Positions 7,132-16,828 are shown, numbered from the stretch's first letter. The stretch: DNA of 62,733 nucleotides from a bacterium (GCA_030535455.1 JAUNJY010000022.1:1-62733), one strand, 5' to 3'. Numbers and translations: made by a program. Notes: generated by a model not told the origin, from the letters alone.

Positions 7132-8157
7132 ATGAAAACAAAAAAACCTTATATCCAATACATAATATTTTTAATCATCTGTATGATCTTTTATATCATC
7201 TTTCGAAATTCACTTTCTGAAATCTGGAAACAAGTCTGCACTACCAACATAACCGTCTTAGTTTCCATCTCCATTGCAGCCATCCTGTATCATTTTATGG
7301 AAGGCCATATTACCTTTTTGCTTGCAAGTCAACACAGAGAGGACTACACCTTTCTTAAAGGGCTAAAAAACTCCTTTTATGCAAGCTTTTATCGTGTGGT
7401 TACCCTAGGCAGTGCAGGCGGCGTCTCTGCAATCTATAACCTTCATTTAGATCACATTTCGGTAAGCAGCGGCATTGGACTATATTTTGTAGGATATGTC
7501 ATCCATAAAGTGACCATATTACTCTATGGAATTTTCATACTGGCTGCTCGCTCCCAATGGGTCCATACTAATTTTTCGGAATACCGCTGGTATTTTGTAT
7601 ACGGATACTTATTAGGAATCGCAGTACTTACCATATTAGTCCTTTTATGTGTTTCACCCTATGCCTATCGTCTAGCAAACATTATTCTAACTAAATTAGG
7701 ACATAAATTCCCCACCTATTCGGTTCAGCTCAAGGAATTGGATGACAAACTGATTGCCTTGCAAAAGGAAACAAGCACCTTGCTTAAGAATAAGTGGCTG
7801 ATCCTGCGCCTGCTCTTCGATAATATGCTAAAGCTCACCACTTACTACATCATTCCCTACTTAATCTTTATGCAGACAGGCACGTTAAGTGCCGCAGACT
7901 CGATCTCGCTAGTAGCCATTATCTATATCCTTGCAGCCGCTATACCAACCCCATCAGGTGTAGGCTCAATTGAAGCTGTCTACGTACTTTTAGGAGTTAA
8001 GTTTATGACCAGTATCGAAGCTGCTGCATCCATGTTGTTATTCCGTTTTGCTACAATGATTGTTCCATGTGTAATCGGTGGAATTTATATTGTTTGTCGT
8101 AGCCTTTTATTGTCTAAAAATCGAAAAAGCAGTAGTAAAGAGGGATTTCACGAATGA
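7132..8157 (+). CDS. Flippase-like integral membrane protein (YbhN/MprF-N family)
   Basis: A 341-residue membrane protein with about eight hydrophobic helices. The C-terminal motif PTPSGVGSIEAVYVLLG is the hallmark of the UPF0104/lysylphosphatidylglycerol synthase TM family. That family includes the flippase half of MprF; this protein lacks the soluble aminoacyl-transferase domain, so it may move or protect lipids but cannot aminoacylate them. GGGGGAG precedes the start. The gene stands alone. The lipid substrate is unknown. Confidence 0.85.
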   Translation: MKTKKPYIQYIIFLIICMIFYIIFRNSLSEIWKQVCTTNITVLVSISIAAILYHFMEGHITFLLASQHREDYTFLKGLKNSFYASFYRVVTLGSAGGVSAIYNLHLDHISVSSGIGLYFVGYVIHKVTILLYGIFILAARSQWVHTNFSEYRWYFVYGYLLGIAVLTILVLLCVSPYAYRLANIILTKLGHKFPTYSVQLKELDDKLIALQKETSTLLKNKWLILRLLFDNMLKLTTYYIIPYLIFMQTGTLSAADSISLVAIIYILAAAIPTPSGVGSIEAVYVLLGVKFMTSIEAAASMLLFRFATMIVPCVIGGIYIVCRSLLLSKNRKSSSKEGFHE

Positions 8158-8281
8158 TTCTTTATTTTTTCTCATATATTTACTATAAGACATTTTTTTA
8201 GCTAAGGAGAATTGTCGTTATCAATACTGTAAATGACATTTCAAAATTGTAACTATATTAAGAGAAAGGAACTGGTATAAG

Positions 8282-9187
8282 ATGAAGAAATATTATTATG
8301 GAACCAATAAAAAGAATAACTACTTTGAAGGCTGGTATTTCAAACATGTCTTTAATGGCCAGACCATCATATTTATTCCTGGTATTAGTTATACAAATAA
8401 TACGAAAGAAGCGTTTATACAAGTAATCGTTAACGATAAGTCTACCTTTATTCCTTTTTCACTGGATCAATTTCATGCTAAAAAGGAGGAGTTGTTCATT
8501 CAGATTGGCGGAAACCTCTTTACCAAAAGAGGCATTAAGATCTGTATTCATAAATGCGGCCTCGATATTGACGGGGTTATTCGATATGGCAAGTTAAACA
8601 CATTGAGATATAGTATAATGGGGCCGTTAGAACTGATTCCATTATTAGAATGTTCCCATCAGGTAATCAGTATGGATCATGCTATTTACGGTTCTCTGAC
8701 TGTTAATGGTGAGGAACTAGAGGTCAACCGTGGACGTGGCTATATTGAATCCGATCATGGAAATAGCTTTCCTGAAAATTATATATGGAGCCAGTGTAAT
8801 CATTTTAAACAGCCCTTTACCAGCGTAATGGTAGCAGTAGCAGATGTTCTTCTCCGTAAAATCCTATTCCAGGGTACCATTGCGGTAGTCCTTTATAAAG
8901 GAAAAGAGTATCGCTTTGCTACATATCTAAACGCGAAAGTGAGAGAATGTACAAAAAATAAGATTATCCTTACACAAAATACAATGATTTTAAAAGTACA
9001 CCTATGTAAAAATAAAGCTGTAAAGTTATCTGCACCTAAGAATGGCTCAATGATCAGAACCATTCATGAAAATGTAAACAGCAAGGTGCATTATTATTTT
9101 GAAGTCAATCATCATGTACTGCTTGACGAGGTCTGTGAACTGGCAAGCTACGAATCCATTATTCATAGCAAACATTATCTACCATAA
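8282..9187 (+). CDS. Tocopherol-cyclase-like protein
   Basis: A 301-residue soluble protein with NYFEGWYFKHV near the N-terminus and GRGYIESDHGNSFPENYIWSQ in the middle. Both are hallmarks of the tocopherol cyclase/lipocalin-like family that is widespread in Lachnospiraceae. These bacteria do not make tocopherol, so the true substrate is unknown; a hydrophobic ligand is likely. GAAAGGAAC precedes the start. It converges with the oxidoreductase gene, with 2 bp between the stops and no separate terminator visible. Confidence 0.85.
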   Translation: MKKYYYGTNKKNNYFEGWYFKHVFNGQTIIFIPGISYTNNTKEAFIQVIVNDKSTFIPFSLDQFHAKKEELFIQIGGNLFTKRGIKICIHKCGLDIDGVIRYGKLNTLRYSIMGPLELIPLLECSHQVISMDHAIYGSLTVNGEELEVNRGRGYIESDHGNSFPENYIWSQCNHFKQPFTSVMVAVADVLLRKILFQGTIAVVLYKGKEYRFATYLNAKVRECTKNKIILTQNTMILKVHLCKNKAVKLSAPKNGSMIRTIHENVNSKVHYYFEVNHHVLLDEVCELASYESIIHSKHYLP

Positions 9188-9189
9188 TG

Positions 9190-10584
9190 CTATTTCAAGA
9201 TTTGTCCCATCAAAACGCCCATGACAGACGACATCATTAATCCCCTAGTCCAGCCACTGGAATCTCCAAGACAGTATAATCCTTCAATGTTTGTCGTAAA
9301 GTTCTTATCCATCTTTACACGGTTGGAATAGAATTTAAGTTCTGGGGAATAAAGTAAAGTCTCTGTACTTGCAAAGCCTGGAACCACATGGTCGACTGCC
9401 TGAATAAAGTTAATGATATTAAGCATGGAACGGTAGGGGAGGGCTGCTGTAATGTCACCTGCCACCGCATCTGGCAGTGTTGGCTTTACATTAGAAAAAC
9501 TGAGTTCTTTCGGCCATGTACGCTTTCCATCCAGAATATCTCCGTATCTCTGACATAAAATGTGCCCATTTGCCAGCATATTAGTGAGTTCTCCTACTTT
9601 TTGAGCATACTCAATGGGCTGGTTAAATGGATGCGTAAAATTGTGAGAGCAAAGAATGGCAAGATTCGTGTTATTGCTCTTAAGATCCTTATATGAGTGG
9701 CCATTTACCACAGCCAGATCATTGTCGTAATTTTCTTGGCTGACGAATCCCCCTGGATTTTGACAGAAGGTACGGACTTTATTCTTAAAAGGCCCTGGAT
9801 ATCCTATTAATTTTGACTCATAGAGTACATCATTTACCTCTTCCATAATCTCATTTCTAACTTCCACACGAACGCCTATATCTACAGTACCCGGCTGATG
9901 TGCAATCTGATGTTCCACACACAGGTTTTCAAACCATGCAGCACCTCGGCGCCCTACGGCAACAACTACATCATCAGCAAAATAAGCAGTCTCTTTATTT
10001 GTATGTACATCACTGACGACAGCACCAATGCAAGCCTTATCCTTTAAAATAATGTTGTCACAAGAGTGAGAGAATAGGATTTCAACATTATGTGCCAACA
10101 GGTATTCTTGAATTTCATAATAAAGCTTTTGCGCCTTTTCTGTACCAAGATGTCTTATTGGACAGTCTACCAGTTTGAGACCCGCTTGAATTGCACGTCG
10201 TCTTATTTCCTTAATCTTATCCGTCTGAGTAATCCCTTCTACTTTGGAATCTGCACCAAACTCTAGATAAATCTGATCTGTATAATCTATCATTTCCTGA
10301 GCATATGCGGAACCGATCAGTTCAGGAAGCTGACCGCCAACTTCATTGCTTAAGCTTAATTTTCCATCGGAAAATGCCCCTGCACCTGAGAAACCAGTGG
10401 TTATATGGCAATATGGCTTACAATTCATACATTTTTTCGTTTTTTTCTTTGGACAGTGCCGTTCATTAACTCTGACTCCTTTTTCTACAATCAGTATCTT
10501 CTTTTCACTACCTTTACGAAGCATTTCCAAAGCAGTAAATATGCCTGCCGGACCAGCTCCGATTATAATTACGTCGTATTTCAT
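9190..10584 (-). CDS. FAD-dependent dehydrogenase (COG2509-type)
   Basis: A 464-residue flavoprotein. The start at 10584 is chosen because MKYDVIIIGAGPAGIF begins directly with the Rossmann beta strand and GAGPAG dinucleotide site and has a purine-rich RBS; the frame is open 13 codons further. A CPKKKTKKCMNC segment (four Cys, about 45-60) could bind a metal or cluster. YCLGDSSGWTRGLMMSSVMG at the C-terminus is the second FAD-binding motif. The family is common in Clostridia; the electron partner is unknown. Confidence 0.87.
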   Translation of the reverse strand: MKYDVIIIGAGPAGIFTALEMLRKGSEKKILIVEKGVRVNERHCPKKKTKKCMNCKPYCHITTGFSGAGAFSDGKLSLSNEVGGQLPELIGSAYAQEMIDYTDQIYLEFGADSKVEGITQTDKIKEIRRRAIQAGLKLVDCPIRHLGTEKAQKLYYEIQEYLLAHNVEILFSHSCDNIILKDKACIGAVVSDVHTNKETAYFADDVVVAVGRRGAAWFENLCVEHQIAHQPGTVDIGVRVEVRNEIMEEVNDVLYESKLIGYPGPFKNKVRTFCQNPGGFVSQENYDNDLAVVNGHSYKDLKSNNTNLAILCSHNFTHPFNQPIEYAQKVGELTNMLANGHILCQRYGDILDGKRTWPKELSFSNVKPTLPDAVAGDITAALPYRSMLNIINFIQAVDHVVPGFASTETLLYSPELKFYSNRVKMDKNFTTNIEGLYCLGDSSGWTRGLMMSSVMGVLMGQILK

Positions 10585-10681
10585 TATTCTACCTCCATTC
10601 GTACGATATGACGAATACCACATAAAATTCTACCATAAATTGTAAATAATTGAAAGATAGTGAGAGAAGAAAGAGCAAAAC

Positions 10682-10716
10682 GTCTAGAAGGTTGACCAAA
10701 GAGGAGTATCCTAGAC
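10682..10716 (-). repeat. Post-terminator hairpin repeat, copy 3 (divergent)
   Basis: Read on the minus strand, GTCTAGGA and TTCTAGAC (one mismatch) enclose a 19-nt loop, TACTCCTCTTTGGTCAACC, which matches copy 1 at 13 of 19 positions. It lies three bases behind the U-tract of the lexA terminator. The stem sequence is unrelated to copy 1 yet still pairs. Confidence 0.6.
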
Positions 10717-10719
10717 ATG

Positions 10720-10765
10720 AAAAAAGCCTTAATTATGTATCTTTTTACATAATTAAGGCTTTTTT
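10720..10765 (-). terminator. Terminator of lexA (also reads as a terminator on the plus strand)
   Basis: A 14-bp perfect stem, GCCTTAATTATGTA (10726-10739) with 10746-10759, with A/T runs on both sides extending it. It works in either direction; lexA ends 4 bp away. Confidence 0.92.
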
Positions 10766-10768
10766 ATA

Positions 10769-11386
10769 TTAGTGATATCTACGATATAATCCAATCACTT
10801 TACCGACGATGGAACAATCTTTTACAATGATTGGCTCCATCGTATCATTTTCTGGTTGTAAGCGAATGTGATCCTTTTCTTTATAAAACGTCTTTACAGT
10901 TGCGGAATCTTCAATTAATGCAACTACTTTATCGCCGTTATCCGCAGTTTGTTGTTTCTGAACTAGTATCTGATCTCCGTTAAAGATACCAGCATTAATC
11001 ATACTGTCTCCCTTTACATTTAACATAAAGATTTCTGAATTAGGGATGTCTTCTGCAGGAAGAGGGAAGTACCCTTCAATATTTTCAACAGCTAAGATTG
11101 GCTGTCCTGCTGTAACTGTTCCCACTAATGGGACATTGATGATCTCACGTCTTGTCAATCCAAAGCTGTCCTCTATAATTTCGATTGCTCTTGGCTTCGT
11201 AGGATCTCTTCGAATATAGCCATTACGTTCTAATGTTTCTAAATGGCTATGAACAGAAGAGGTACTTTTTAAATGCACGGCTTCACAAATTTCACGAACA
11301 GCTGGTGGATATCCACGGTTTATAATCTCAGACTTTATGTAATCTAAGATTTCTTTTTGTTTTGCACTGATTTTACCTTGGCTCAT
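10769..11386 (-). CDS. lexA: LexA repressor
   Basis: SOS-response repressor and self-cleaving protease of 205 residues. The winged-helix N-terminal domain (1-68) includes [18 protein letters not shown]. The cleavage bond is Ala93-Gly94 in VTAGQP. The catalytic dyad is S128 (GDSM) and K165 (SATVKTF). It is divergent from yneA, the classic Firmicute arrangement. Its promoter at 11456-11484 contains a LexA-like box in the spacer, so it represses itself. Confidence 0.97.
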   Translation of the reverse strand: MSQGKISAKQKEILDYIKSEIINRGYPPAVREICEAVHLKSTSSVHSHLETLERNGYIRRDPTKPRAIEIIEDSFGLTRREIINVPLVGTVTAGQPILAVENIEGYFPLPAEDIPNSEIFMLNVKGDSMINAGIFNGDQILVQKQQTADNGDKVVALIEDSATVKTFYKEKDHIRLQPENDTMEPIIVKDCSIVGKVIGLYRRYH

Positions 11387-11455
11387 ATAGTATTATCCTC
11401 CAATCAGACTGGTCTTTATCCTTCCAGTCATCTATATACGCTTGCTAATAAGGAA

Positions 11456-11496
11456 ATTATAACACATACGTTCGAACAATGCAAAACTTATGTTCG
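11456..11496 (-). promoter_or_regulatory. lexA promoter with two LexA-like boxes
   Basis: On the minus strand, TTGCAT (11484-11479) and TATAAT (11461-11456) are separated by exactly 17 bp. The spacer holds a box at 11461-11474 (12 of 14 matches to CGAACRNRYGTTYG). A second 12/14 box lies at 11483-11496. Weaker boxes at lexA than at its target are usual for autoregulation. Confidence 0.8.
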
Positions 11497-11514
11497 ATTT
11501 TCCAAAAATTTGTG

Positions 11515-11564
11515 TTGACACACGAACAAGCGTTCGTTATAATTTAAAACAGAACAGGCGTTCG
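11515..11564 (+). promoter_or_regulatory. yneA promoter with two strong LexA boxes
   Basis: A near-perfect sigma-A promoter: TTGACA (11515-11520), 17-bp spacer, TATAAT (11538-11543). A perfect LexA box, CGAACAAGCGTTCG (11523-11536), fills the spacer, and a 13/14 box, AGAACAGGCGTTCG (11551-11564), covers the expected transcription start. This predicts tight repression and strong induction after DNA damage. Confidence 0.93.
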
Positions 11565-11588
11565 GTATTTGAAAGAGAGGTTTTTATT

Positions 11589-11903
11589 ATGAGAAAAGAT
11601 ATGACTATTAGATATTTGGATATGGTGAAACTACCACTAATGATAGCAGTACTATTAACAATTGGAGCTTTTTTAATCACACCAATCGTTAAGGCAAGCG
11701 GAGTAAATACAGTAACAAGAGAACAACAGGTAAAGAGCATTCAGATACAAGAAGGCGATAGTCTTTGGAGTATTGCCAAAGAAAATTTCAGTAGTGAATA
11801 TGACTCCATTGATCAATACGTTAAAGATATTAAAGAGTGCAATAATATATCTTCCGACACTATTCATGCAGGTAAATACTTAATTATACCTTACTATAAT
11901 TAA
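11589..11903 (+). CDS. yneA: YneA-like SOS cell-division suppressor with LysM domain
   Basis: The start at 11589 (MRKDMTIR) is chosen because AGAGAGG lies upstream and the longer frame begins upstream of the promoter. The 104-residue protein has one membrane segment (about 14-34) and then an extracytoplasmic LysM domain (about 50-102) with GDSLWSIAKENF and AGKYLIIPYYN. In Bacillus, YneA delays division during SOS and is encoded opposite lexA; position, size, topology and the two LexA boxes all agree. Confidence 0.92.
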   Translation: MRKDMTIRYLDMVKLPLMIAVLLTIGAFLITPIVKASGVNTVTREQQVKSIQIQEGDSLWSIAKENFSSEYDSIDQYVKDIKECNNISSDTIHAGKYLIIPYYN

Positions 11904-12150
11904 GTATTTCTTACTTTTTTATATTTCTATTTTTATAATTATTATTAAATGCTATCCAATTTAGAAAGATAATAAAAAAGTTAAAATTATTTATCAATTT
12001 CTATTGATAATCTAAAATACTAGGATTATAATGTAGACGCTAACGAATTGACAGTATTTGATATTTAATGACTTTATATATCTATACTTGATGTTCTTTG
12101 TACATATATACTACCCAAGATCAAATAACAAATTGTTAGGAGGAACTATT

Positions 12151-13410
12151 ATGGACACATCGTATAATTTCTTGTTTGATTTAGCATTAATTTTGTTGTG
12201 TACCAAATTATTAGGACTTGCAACCAAAAAGGTAAACATGCCTCAGGTTGTTGGAGCACTTTTGGCAGGACTTCTGCTTGGACCGGCTTGCTTTAAGATC
12301 CTAAAGACCACTACATTCATAAGCAACTGTGCTGAAATCGGTGTTATCGTTCTTATGTTCTGTGCTGGTATGGAAACAGATATTGATGAATTAAAGAAAA
12401 GTGGTAAGGCGTCGTTCTTAATTGCACTGATTGGTGTAATTGTACCGCTGCTCGGTGGTCTTGGCATAGGCTTTATCTTTAACAAGCCAGGTCTTATTGA
12501 GTCTAATGCATCATGTAAGCCATTATTAGAAAATATATTTATTGGTATTATTTTAACTGCAACCTCTGTAAGTATTACCGTTGAGACCTTAAAAGAAATG
12601 GGAAAATTAAAGACTCAGGCAGGTAATGCAATTTTAGGAGCTGCAATCATCGATGATATTTTGGGTATTATAGCATTAACAGTAGTAACAAGCTTTGCAG
12701 ATCCAAACGTGAATATCATAATGGTATTACTTAAAATCGTTGGATTCTTTATCTTTATTGGAGTTATTGCAGTGGCATTCACCTTTATCTACAAAAAGAA
12801 ATATATCAATGTACGCAAAGGGCTTCACAGACATGCCATTTTAGCATTTGTATTCTGCTTATTATTATCTTACATAGGAGAGGTATTCTTCGGCGTTGCT
12901 GATATTACTGGTGCATTTTTTGCCGGTTTAATTATCTCTAGTACACAAAGAACTAAATTCTTAGCATCCAAATTCGACACATTATCATACTTATTCCTTT
13001 CACCAATCTTCTTTGCAAGCATTGGTATTAAGGTAGAATTAAAAAGCATGAGTGTTGCAGTTGTCGTTTTTGCAATAATCCTTACACTAATTGCAATCTT
13101 AACTAAAATTGTTGGTTGTGGAGTTGGGGCAAAGATTTGTGGCTATTCAACTAAAGAAGCTATCCAAATCGGAACAGGCATGATTTCCAGAGGCGAAGTT
13201 GCACTGATTGTTGCAAACAAAGGACAGAGTGCAGGCCTTTTGGGTGATAATTTCTTAGGCCCTATTGTCGTCGTTGTCGTAATCACTACAATTATTACAC
13301 CAATTTTACTTAAGCTTGTATTTAGAAATAGTACGGTTACAACAGTCACCTCATCCAACAGCCTTGGAAAAGGTTATGAGGAGCTTGACCATTACCGTAT
13401 TGGTAACTAA
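12151..13410 (+). CDS. Cation:proton antiporter, CPA2 family
   Basis: The start at 12151 (MDTSYNFLFDLAL) has TTAGGAGG 8 bp upstream; the upstream codons are not a plausible protein. The 419-residue membrane protein has about 12-13 helices and the CPA2 hallmarks ATSVSITVETLKEMG, AAIIDDILGI (the ion-binding Asp pair) and GTGMISRGEVALIVA. It exchanges sodium or potassium for protons. No TrkA-N domain is attached, unlike KefB/C. A divergent 13-residue tail follows the last helix. It is monocistronic with a terminator. Confidence 0.9.
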   Translation: MDTSYNFLFDLALILLCTKLLGLATKKVNMPQVVGALLAGLLLGPACFKILKTTTFISNCAEIGVIVLMFCAGMETDIDELKKSGKASFLIALIGVIVPLLGGLGIGFIFNKPGLIESNASCKPLLENIFIGIILTATSVSITVETLKEMGKLKTQAGNAILGAAIIDDILGIIALTVVTSFADPNVNIIMVLLKIVGFFIFIGVIAVAFTFIYKKKYINVRKGLHRHAILAFVFCLLLSYIGEVFFGVADITGAFFAGLIISSTQRTKFLASKFDTLSYLFLSPIFFASIGIKVELKSMSVAVVVFAIILTLIAILTKIVGCGVGAKICGYSTKEAIQIGTGMISRGEVALIVANKGQSAGLLGDNFLGPIVVVVVITTIITPILLKLVFRNSTVTTVTSSNSLGKGYEELDHYRIGN

Positions 13411-13423
13411 TTTTTACAAAAGA

Positions 13424-13457
13424 AGCGTTTTGCCACTAGGCAATAACGCTTTTTTTA
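13424..13457 (+). terminator. Terminator after the antiporter gene
   Basis: AGCGTTTTGCC (13424-13434) pairs with 13439-13450 (one bulged T) around a 4-nt loop, followed by seven T residues. The repeat half-site GTGGAACACACACTTT follows at 13483. Confidence 0.9.
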
Positions 13458-13571
13458 ATAGGTTGATAAGGTACGAGTTTGGGTGGAACACACACTTTTT
13501 ATTTAGCATATAGTGGCTATTTATGTTATAATAACTTAGTTTTATAAATTAATATCGATAAGGAGAGAACT

Positions 13572-14207
13572 ATGAAGAAACTAATGACTATTCTCGCCAT
13601 TACTTGTCTCTCAATGGTTAGCTTACTTGGATGCAGCAATACATCTTCCAATGAAGAGACAAAGGCAACCACGGCTGCAACAGCAACACCTGCACCCGTT
13701 ATGCTGACAGGTAAACATCACGTTGAAATTGAAGTGGATACGTTAGGCACAATTAAAGTTGAATTGAATGCAGATATTGCACCAATTACCGTTACAAACT
13801 TTATTACACTTGCAAATAACAAGTTTTATGATGGATTAACATTTCATCGTGTCATTAATAAGTTTATGATCCAAGGCGGAGATCCTTTAGGAAATGGTAC
13901 TGGCGGATCTGAGAACACCATTAAAGGCGAGTTTAAATCCAATGGCATTGCAAATTCCATTTCCCATGTAAGAGGAACTATTTCTATGGCTCGCTCCGCA
14001 CAATCTTATGATAGTGCCAGCTCTCAATTCTTTATCTGCCAAGAAAATGCAGTATACTTAGATGGCGAATACGCTGCCTTTGGAACAGTAACCGAAGGAA
14101 TGGCAGTGGTAGATCAAATTGCAGCAAAGACAAAGGTACAGGACAAAAACGGTACTGTGGCAAAAGAAAATCAGCCTGTGATCGAAACAATAAAAGTCAT
14201 TGACTAG
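13572..14207 (+). CDS. Cyclophilin-type peptidyl-prolyl isomerase lipoprotein
   Basis: A 211-residue lipoprotein with a 20-residue signal peptide ending SLLGC (lipidated C21), a Thr/Ala-rich linker (24-43) and a cyclophilin domain (48-210). FHRVINKFMIQGGDPLGNGTGG and SSQFFICQ are the substrate-binding and catalytic motifs. It would fold exported proteins at the outer face of the membrane. AAGGAGAG precedes the start. Confidence 0.93.
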   Translation: MKKLMTILAITCLSMVSLLGCSNTSSNEETKATTAATATPAPVMLTGKHHVEIEVDTLGTIKVELNADIAPITVTNFITLANNKFYDGLTFHRVINKFMIQGGDPLGNGTGGSENTIKGEFKSNGIANSISHVRGTISMARSAQSYDSASSQFFICQENAVYLDGEYAAFGTVTEGMAVVDQIAAKTKVQDKNGTVAKENQPVIETIKVID

Positions 14208-14247
14208 TGTTTAATTTGAAGCTTTACTACGATAGGAGAAAACAATT

Positions 14248-14916
14248 ATGAATTCTATAGATACGGTTATTTTTGATTTAGATGGGACATTGTTATATAC
14301 ATTGGAAGATTTAAAAGATAGTGTAAATTTTGCTTTAGATAAGATGCATTATCCATTACGTTCCTTATGTGAAGTCCGTGAATTCGTGGGCAATGGGATT
14401 TACCGCCTTATTGAGCAATCTGTTCCTGCAAAAACTACAGTAGAGAAAATTAATGAAACATTTGAGATCTTTAAGTCTCATTATATAGTAAATTGTAATA
14501 ACAAAACCGAACCATATCTGAATATTATAGATTTACTAAAAAATTTAAAAGAAAATGGCTATAAATTAGCCATCGTTTCAAACAAAAATCAGGACGCAGT
14601 ACAAATACTAAGTAACATCTACTTTAAAGACCTCATTGAAGTTGCCATTGGTGCAACAGAGACAATTCAAAAGAAGCCTGCACCGGATACTGTATACAAG
14701 GCAATTGAAGAATTAGGAAGCAGTTGTAACCATTCCATTTACGTAGGAGATAGTGAGGTCGACATTGCAACGGCTAAAAATGCTAATATTCCATGCGTTT
14801 CTGTCAGCTGGGGCTTCCGTGCGAAAGAGTTTCTTATTGCTCAAGGTGCTAGTATCATTATAGACAAGCCTTTGGAGTTATTTACAATGCTTAATGAATT
14901 GAAAACAGGAGTATAA
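14248..14916 (+). CDS. HAD-family phosphatase (phosphoglycolate-phosphatase-like)
   Basis: A 222-residue hydrolase. The four HAD motifs are visible: FDLDGTLL (nucleophile D10), IVSNK, KKPAPD and YVGDSEVDIATAKNA. The alpha-helical cap at about 18-85 is the Gph/PgmB type. The real substrate cannot be told. Only 3 bp separate it from the following MATE gene, so the two are probably cotranscribed. Confidence 0.88.
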   Translation: MNSIDTVIFDLDGTLLYTLEDLKDSVNFALDKMHYPLRSLCEVREFVGNGIYRLIEQSVPAKTTVEKINETFEIFKSHYIVNCNNKTEPYLNIIDLLKNLKENGYKLAIVSNKNQDAVQILSNIYFKDLIEVAIGATETIQKKPAPDTVYKAIEELGSSCNHSIYVGDSEVDIATAKNANIPCVSVSWGFRAKEFLIAQGASIIIDKPLELFTMLNELKTGV

Positions 14917-14919
14917 CAA

Positions 14920-16287
14920 ATGCAATCAAGAGAAGAACTACTTGGAAATGAAAAAATTACAAAACTAATGATGCAAATGGCAATCCCATCCGTGATTGCA
15001 CAAATAATTAATATTCTTTACAGTATTATTGACCGTATGTATATTGGACATATCCCCCATGTAGGCACCGATTCCTTAACTGGGATTGGGCTTACTTTTC
15101 CAATTATCACATTTATTTCGGCTTTTTCAGCCTTTGTTGGAACAGGCGGTGCACCTTTAAGTGCGATTGCACTAGGAAAAGGGGACAGAGATCATGCAGA
15201 AAAAATATTAGGAAATGGTGTGTTTTTATTAACTGCATTTACAGCTCTATTAATGGGGTTCTTTTATGCCTTCCAGAAACCATTACTTTATATGTTTGGT
15301 GCCAGTGATGCTACATATCCATATGCCTCTACTTACATTTCAATTTATTTGATTGGAACCTTGTTTGTACTGGTTTCCCTTGGCCTTAATCCTTATATTA
15401 TTTCACAAGGACAGCCAAAGATTGCAATGTTTTCCGTATTGATAGGTGCCATTGTAAATATTGTATTAGATCCTATCTTTATCTTCGTATTTGGATGGGG
15501 AGTACGTGGGGCTGCATTGGCTACCATTATAAGTCAGGCCTTAAGTGCATTGTGGGTAGTTGCGTTCCTTGTAGGTAAGAAATCAACACTAAAGATTAAG
15601 CTTTCTCAGTGCAGACCTCATGCAAGAACCTTAATGAGCATATGTGCGTTAGGCGTTTCTCCGTTTGTCATGCGGTCCACAGAGAGTCTGATCAGTATAG
15701 TTTTAAATCGCGGCCTGCAAATATATGGTGGTGACCTTTATGTGGGTTCCCTTACAGTTCTGCAAAGCGTCATGCAGCTGATCAGCGCACCAATCAGTGG
15801 TTTTACACAAGGGGTCCAACCTATAATCAGCTACAATTATGGTGCAATGAAGTTTGATCGTGTAAAAGAGACTTACCGTAAAATGATTTCAATCTGCTTT
15901 GTGTTCTCGTTTGTAGCAACCCTGTCAACCATTCTATTTCCAAATATGTTTGCAGCAATGTTTACCAATGATGAGGCACTGATTTCACTGGTAAATCAAA
16001 AAATGCCTATTTTTATGTGTGGTATGCTGCTATTTGGATTACAGATGGGAGTACAGCCAACCTTTATCAGCCTTGGTCAGGCAAAGGTATCTTTATTTAT
16101 CGCGTTACTTCGTAAGGTAATCTTACTGGTACCACTTGCACTGGTACTGCCATGTTTCTATGGAGTACAAGGTGTCTATATTGCAGAGCCTATCTCCGAC
16201 ATTACATCAGCAGTAGTAGCAACAAGCTTATTTGCCTTCCAGATTAAGAAAGTCTTAAACGAAGAGAGCCTTAACAAGGTTTCCTAA
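14920..16287 (+). CDS. MATE-family multidrug efflux transporter
   Basis: A 455-residue membrane protein with 12 predicted helices in two similar halves. Conserved features are the N-terminal PSVIAQIINILYSIIDRMYIG (MepA-like) and GFTQGVQPIISYNYG in helix 7-8. It would expel cationic drugs using a sodium or proton gradient. It lies 3 bp behind the HAD gene. Confidence 0.92.
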   Translation: MQSREELLGNEKITKLMMQMAIPSVIAQIINILYSIIDRMYIGHIPHVGTDSLTGIGLTFPIITFISAFSAFVGTGGAPLSAIALGKGDRDHAEKILGNGVFLLTAFTALLMGFFYAFQKPLLYMFGASDATYPYASTYISIYLIGTLFVLVSLGLNPYIISQGQPKIAMFSVLIGAIVNIVLDPIFIFVFGWGVRGAALATIISQALSALWVVAFLVGKKSTLKIKLSQCRPHARTLMSICALGVSPFVMRSTESLISIVLNRGLQIYGGDLYVGSLTVLQSVMQLISAPISGFTQGVQPIISYNYGAMKFDRVKETYRKMISICFVFSFVATLSTILFPNMFAAMFTNDEALISLVNQKMPIFMCGMLLFGLQMGVQPTFISLGQAKVSLFIALLRKVILLVPLALVLPCFYGVQGVYIAEPISDITSAVVATSLFAFQIKKVLNEESLNKVS

Positions 16288-16409
16288 GAATTACTGTTAT
16301 AAGAAAATGGATTAAAACGCTTTCATTTTCAAAGTATTTTTAGTGACGAATTATGTCAAAAATGGTATAGTTGTTTTGAAACAATGAAAATAACAGGAGA
16401 GACATATTT

Positions 16410-16817
16410 ATGATAAAAGTAGCATTTGTATGTGTTCATAATTCTTGCCGATCACAAATGGCAGAAGCACTTGGAAAACTTCTGGCTTCTGACGTATTTG
16501 AAAGCTATTCTGCTGGAACTGAAGTGAAGCCTCAAATTAATCAAGATGCTGTAAAAGTAATAAAAGGCCTCTATGGTGTTGACATGAATGCAACACAAAA
16601 GAGTAAGCTATTATCCGATATTCCAGAAGTGGACGTGGTCATTACCATGGGATGCAATGTAAGCTGTCCTTCCCTTCCTTGCAAGCACAGGGAGGATTGG
16701 GGGCTTGAAGATCCTTCTGGTAAGGAAGACGAAGCATTTCTCTTTACTGCACGTAAAATTGAAGAGAACATATTAGATTTAAAGCAAAGAATCCAAACTG
16801 GGTTGCTTTCAAAATAG
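16410..16817 (+). CDS. arsC: Arsenate reductase, thioredoxin-coupled type
   Basis: A 135-residue low-molecular-weight phosphatase-fold protein with C8-V-H-N-S-C-R14, the CX5R anion-binding loop. Additional Cys residues in GCNVSCPSLPCKHREDWGLEDPSG supply the redox relay typical of pI258-type ArsC; the final DPSG is the catalytic Asp loop. There is no arsR or arsB beside it, which is unusual for resistance but common for stand-alone housekeeping copies. Confidence 0.93.
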   Translation: MIKVAFVCVHNSCRSQMAEALGKLLASDVFESYSAGTEVKPQINQDAVKVIKGLYGVDMNATQKSKLLSDIPEVDVVITMGCNVSCPSLPCKHREDWGLEDPSGKEDEAFLFTARKIEENILDLKQRIQTGLLSK

Positions 16818-16828
16818 TAAACTAATGA

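Noticed and set aside
16312-16325. CcpA (cre)-like site between the MATE gene and arsC
   Set aside because: The sequence TTAAAACGCTTTCA is close to the consensus on the minus strand, but it is part of a weak hairpin, the neighbours are not carbon-catabolic genes, and single sites of this kind occur by chance in AT-rich DNA.
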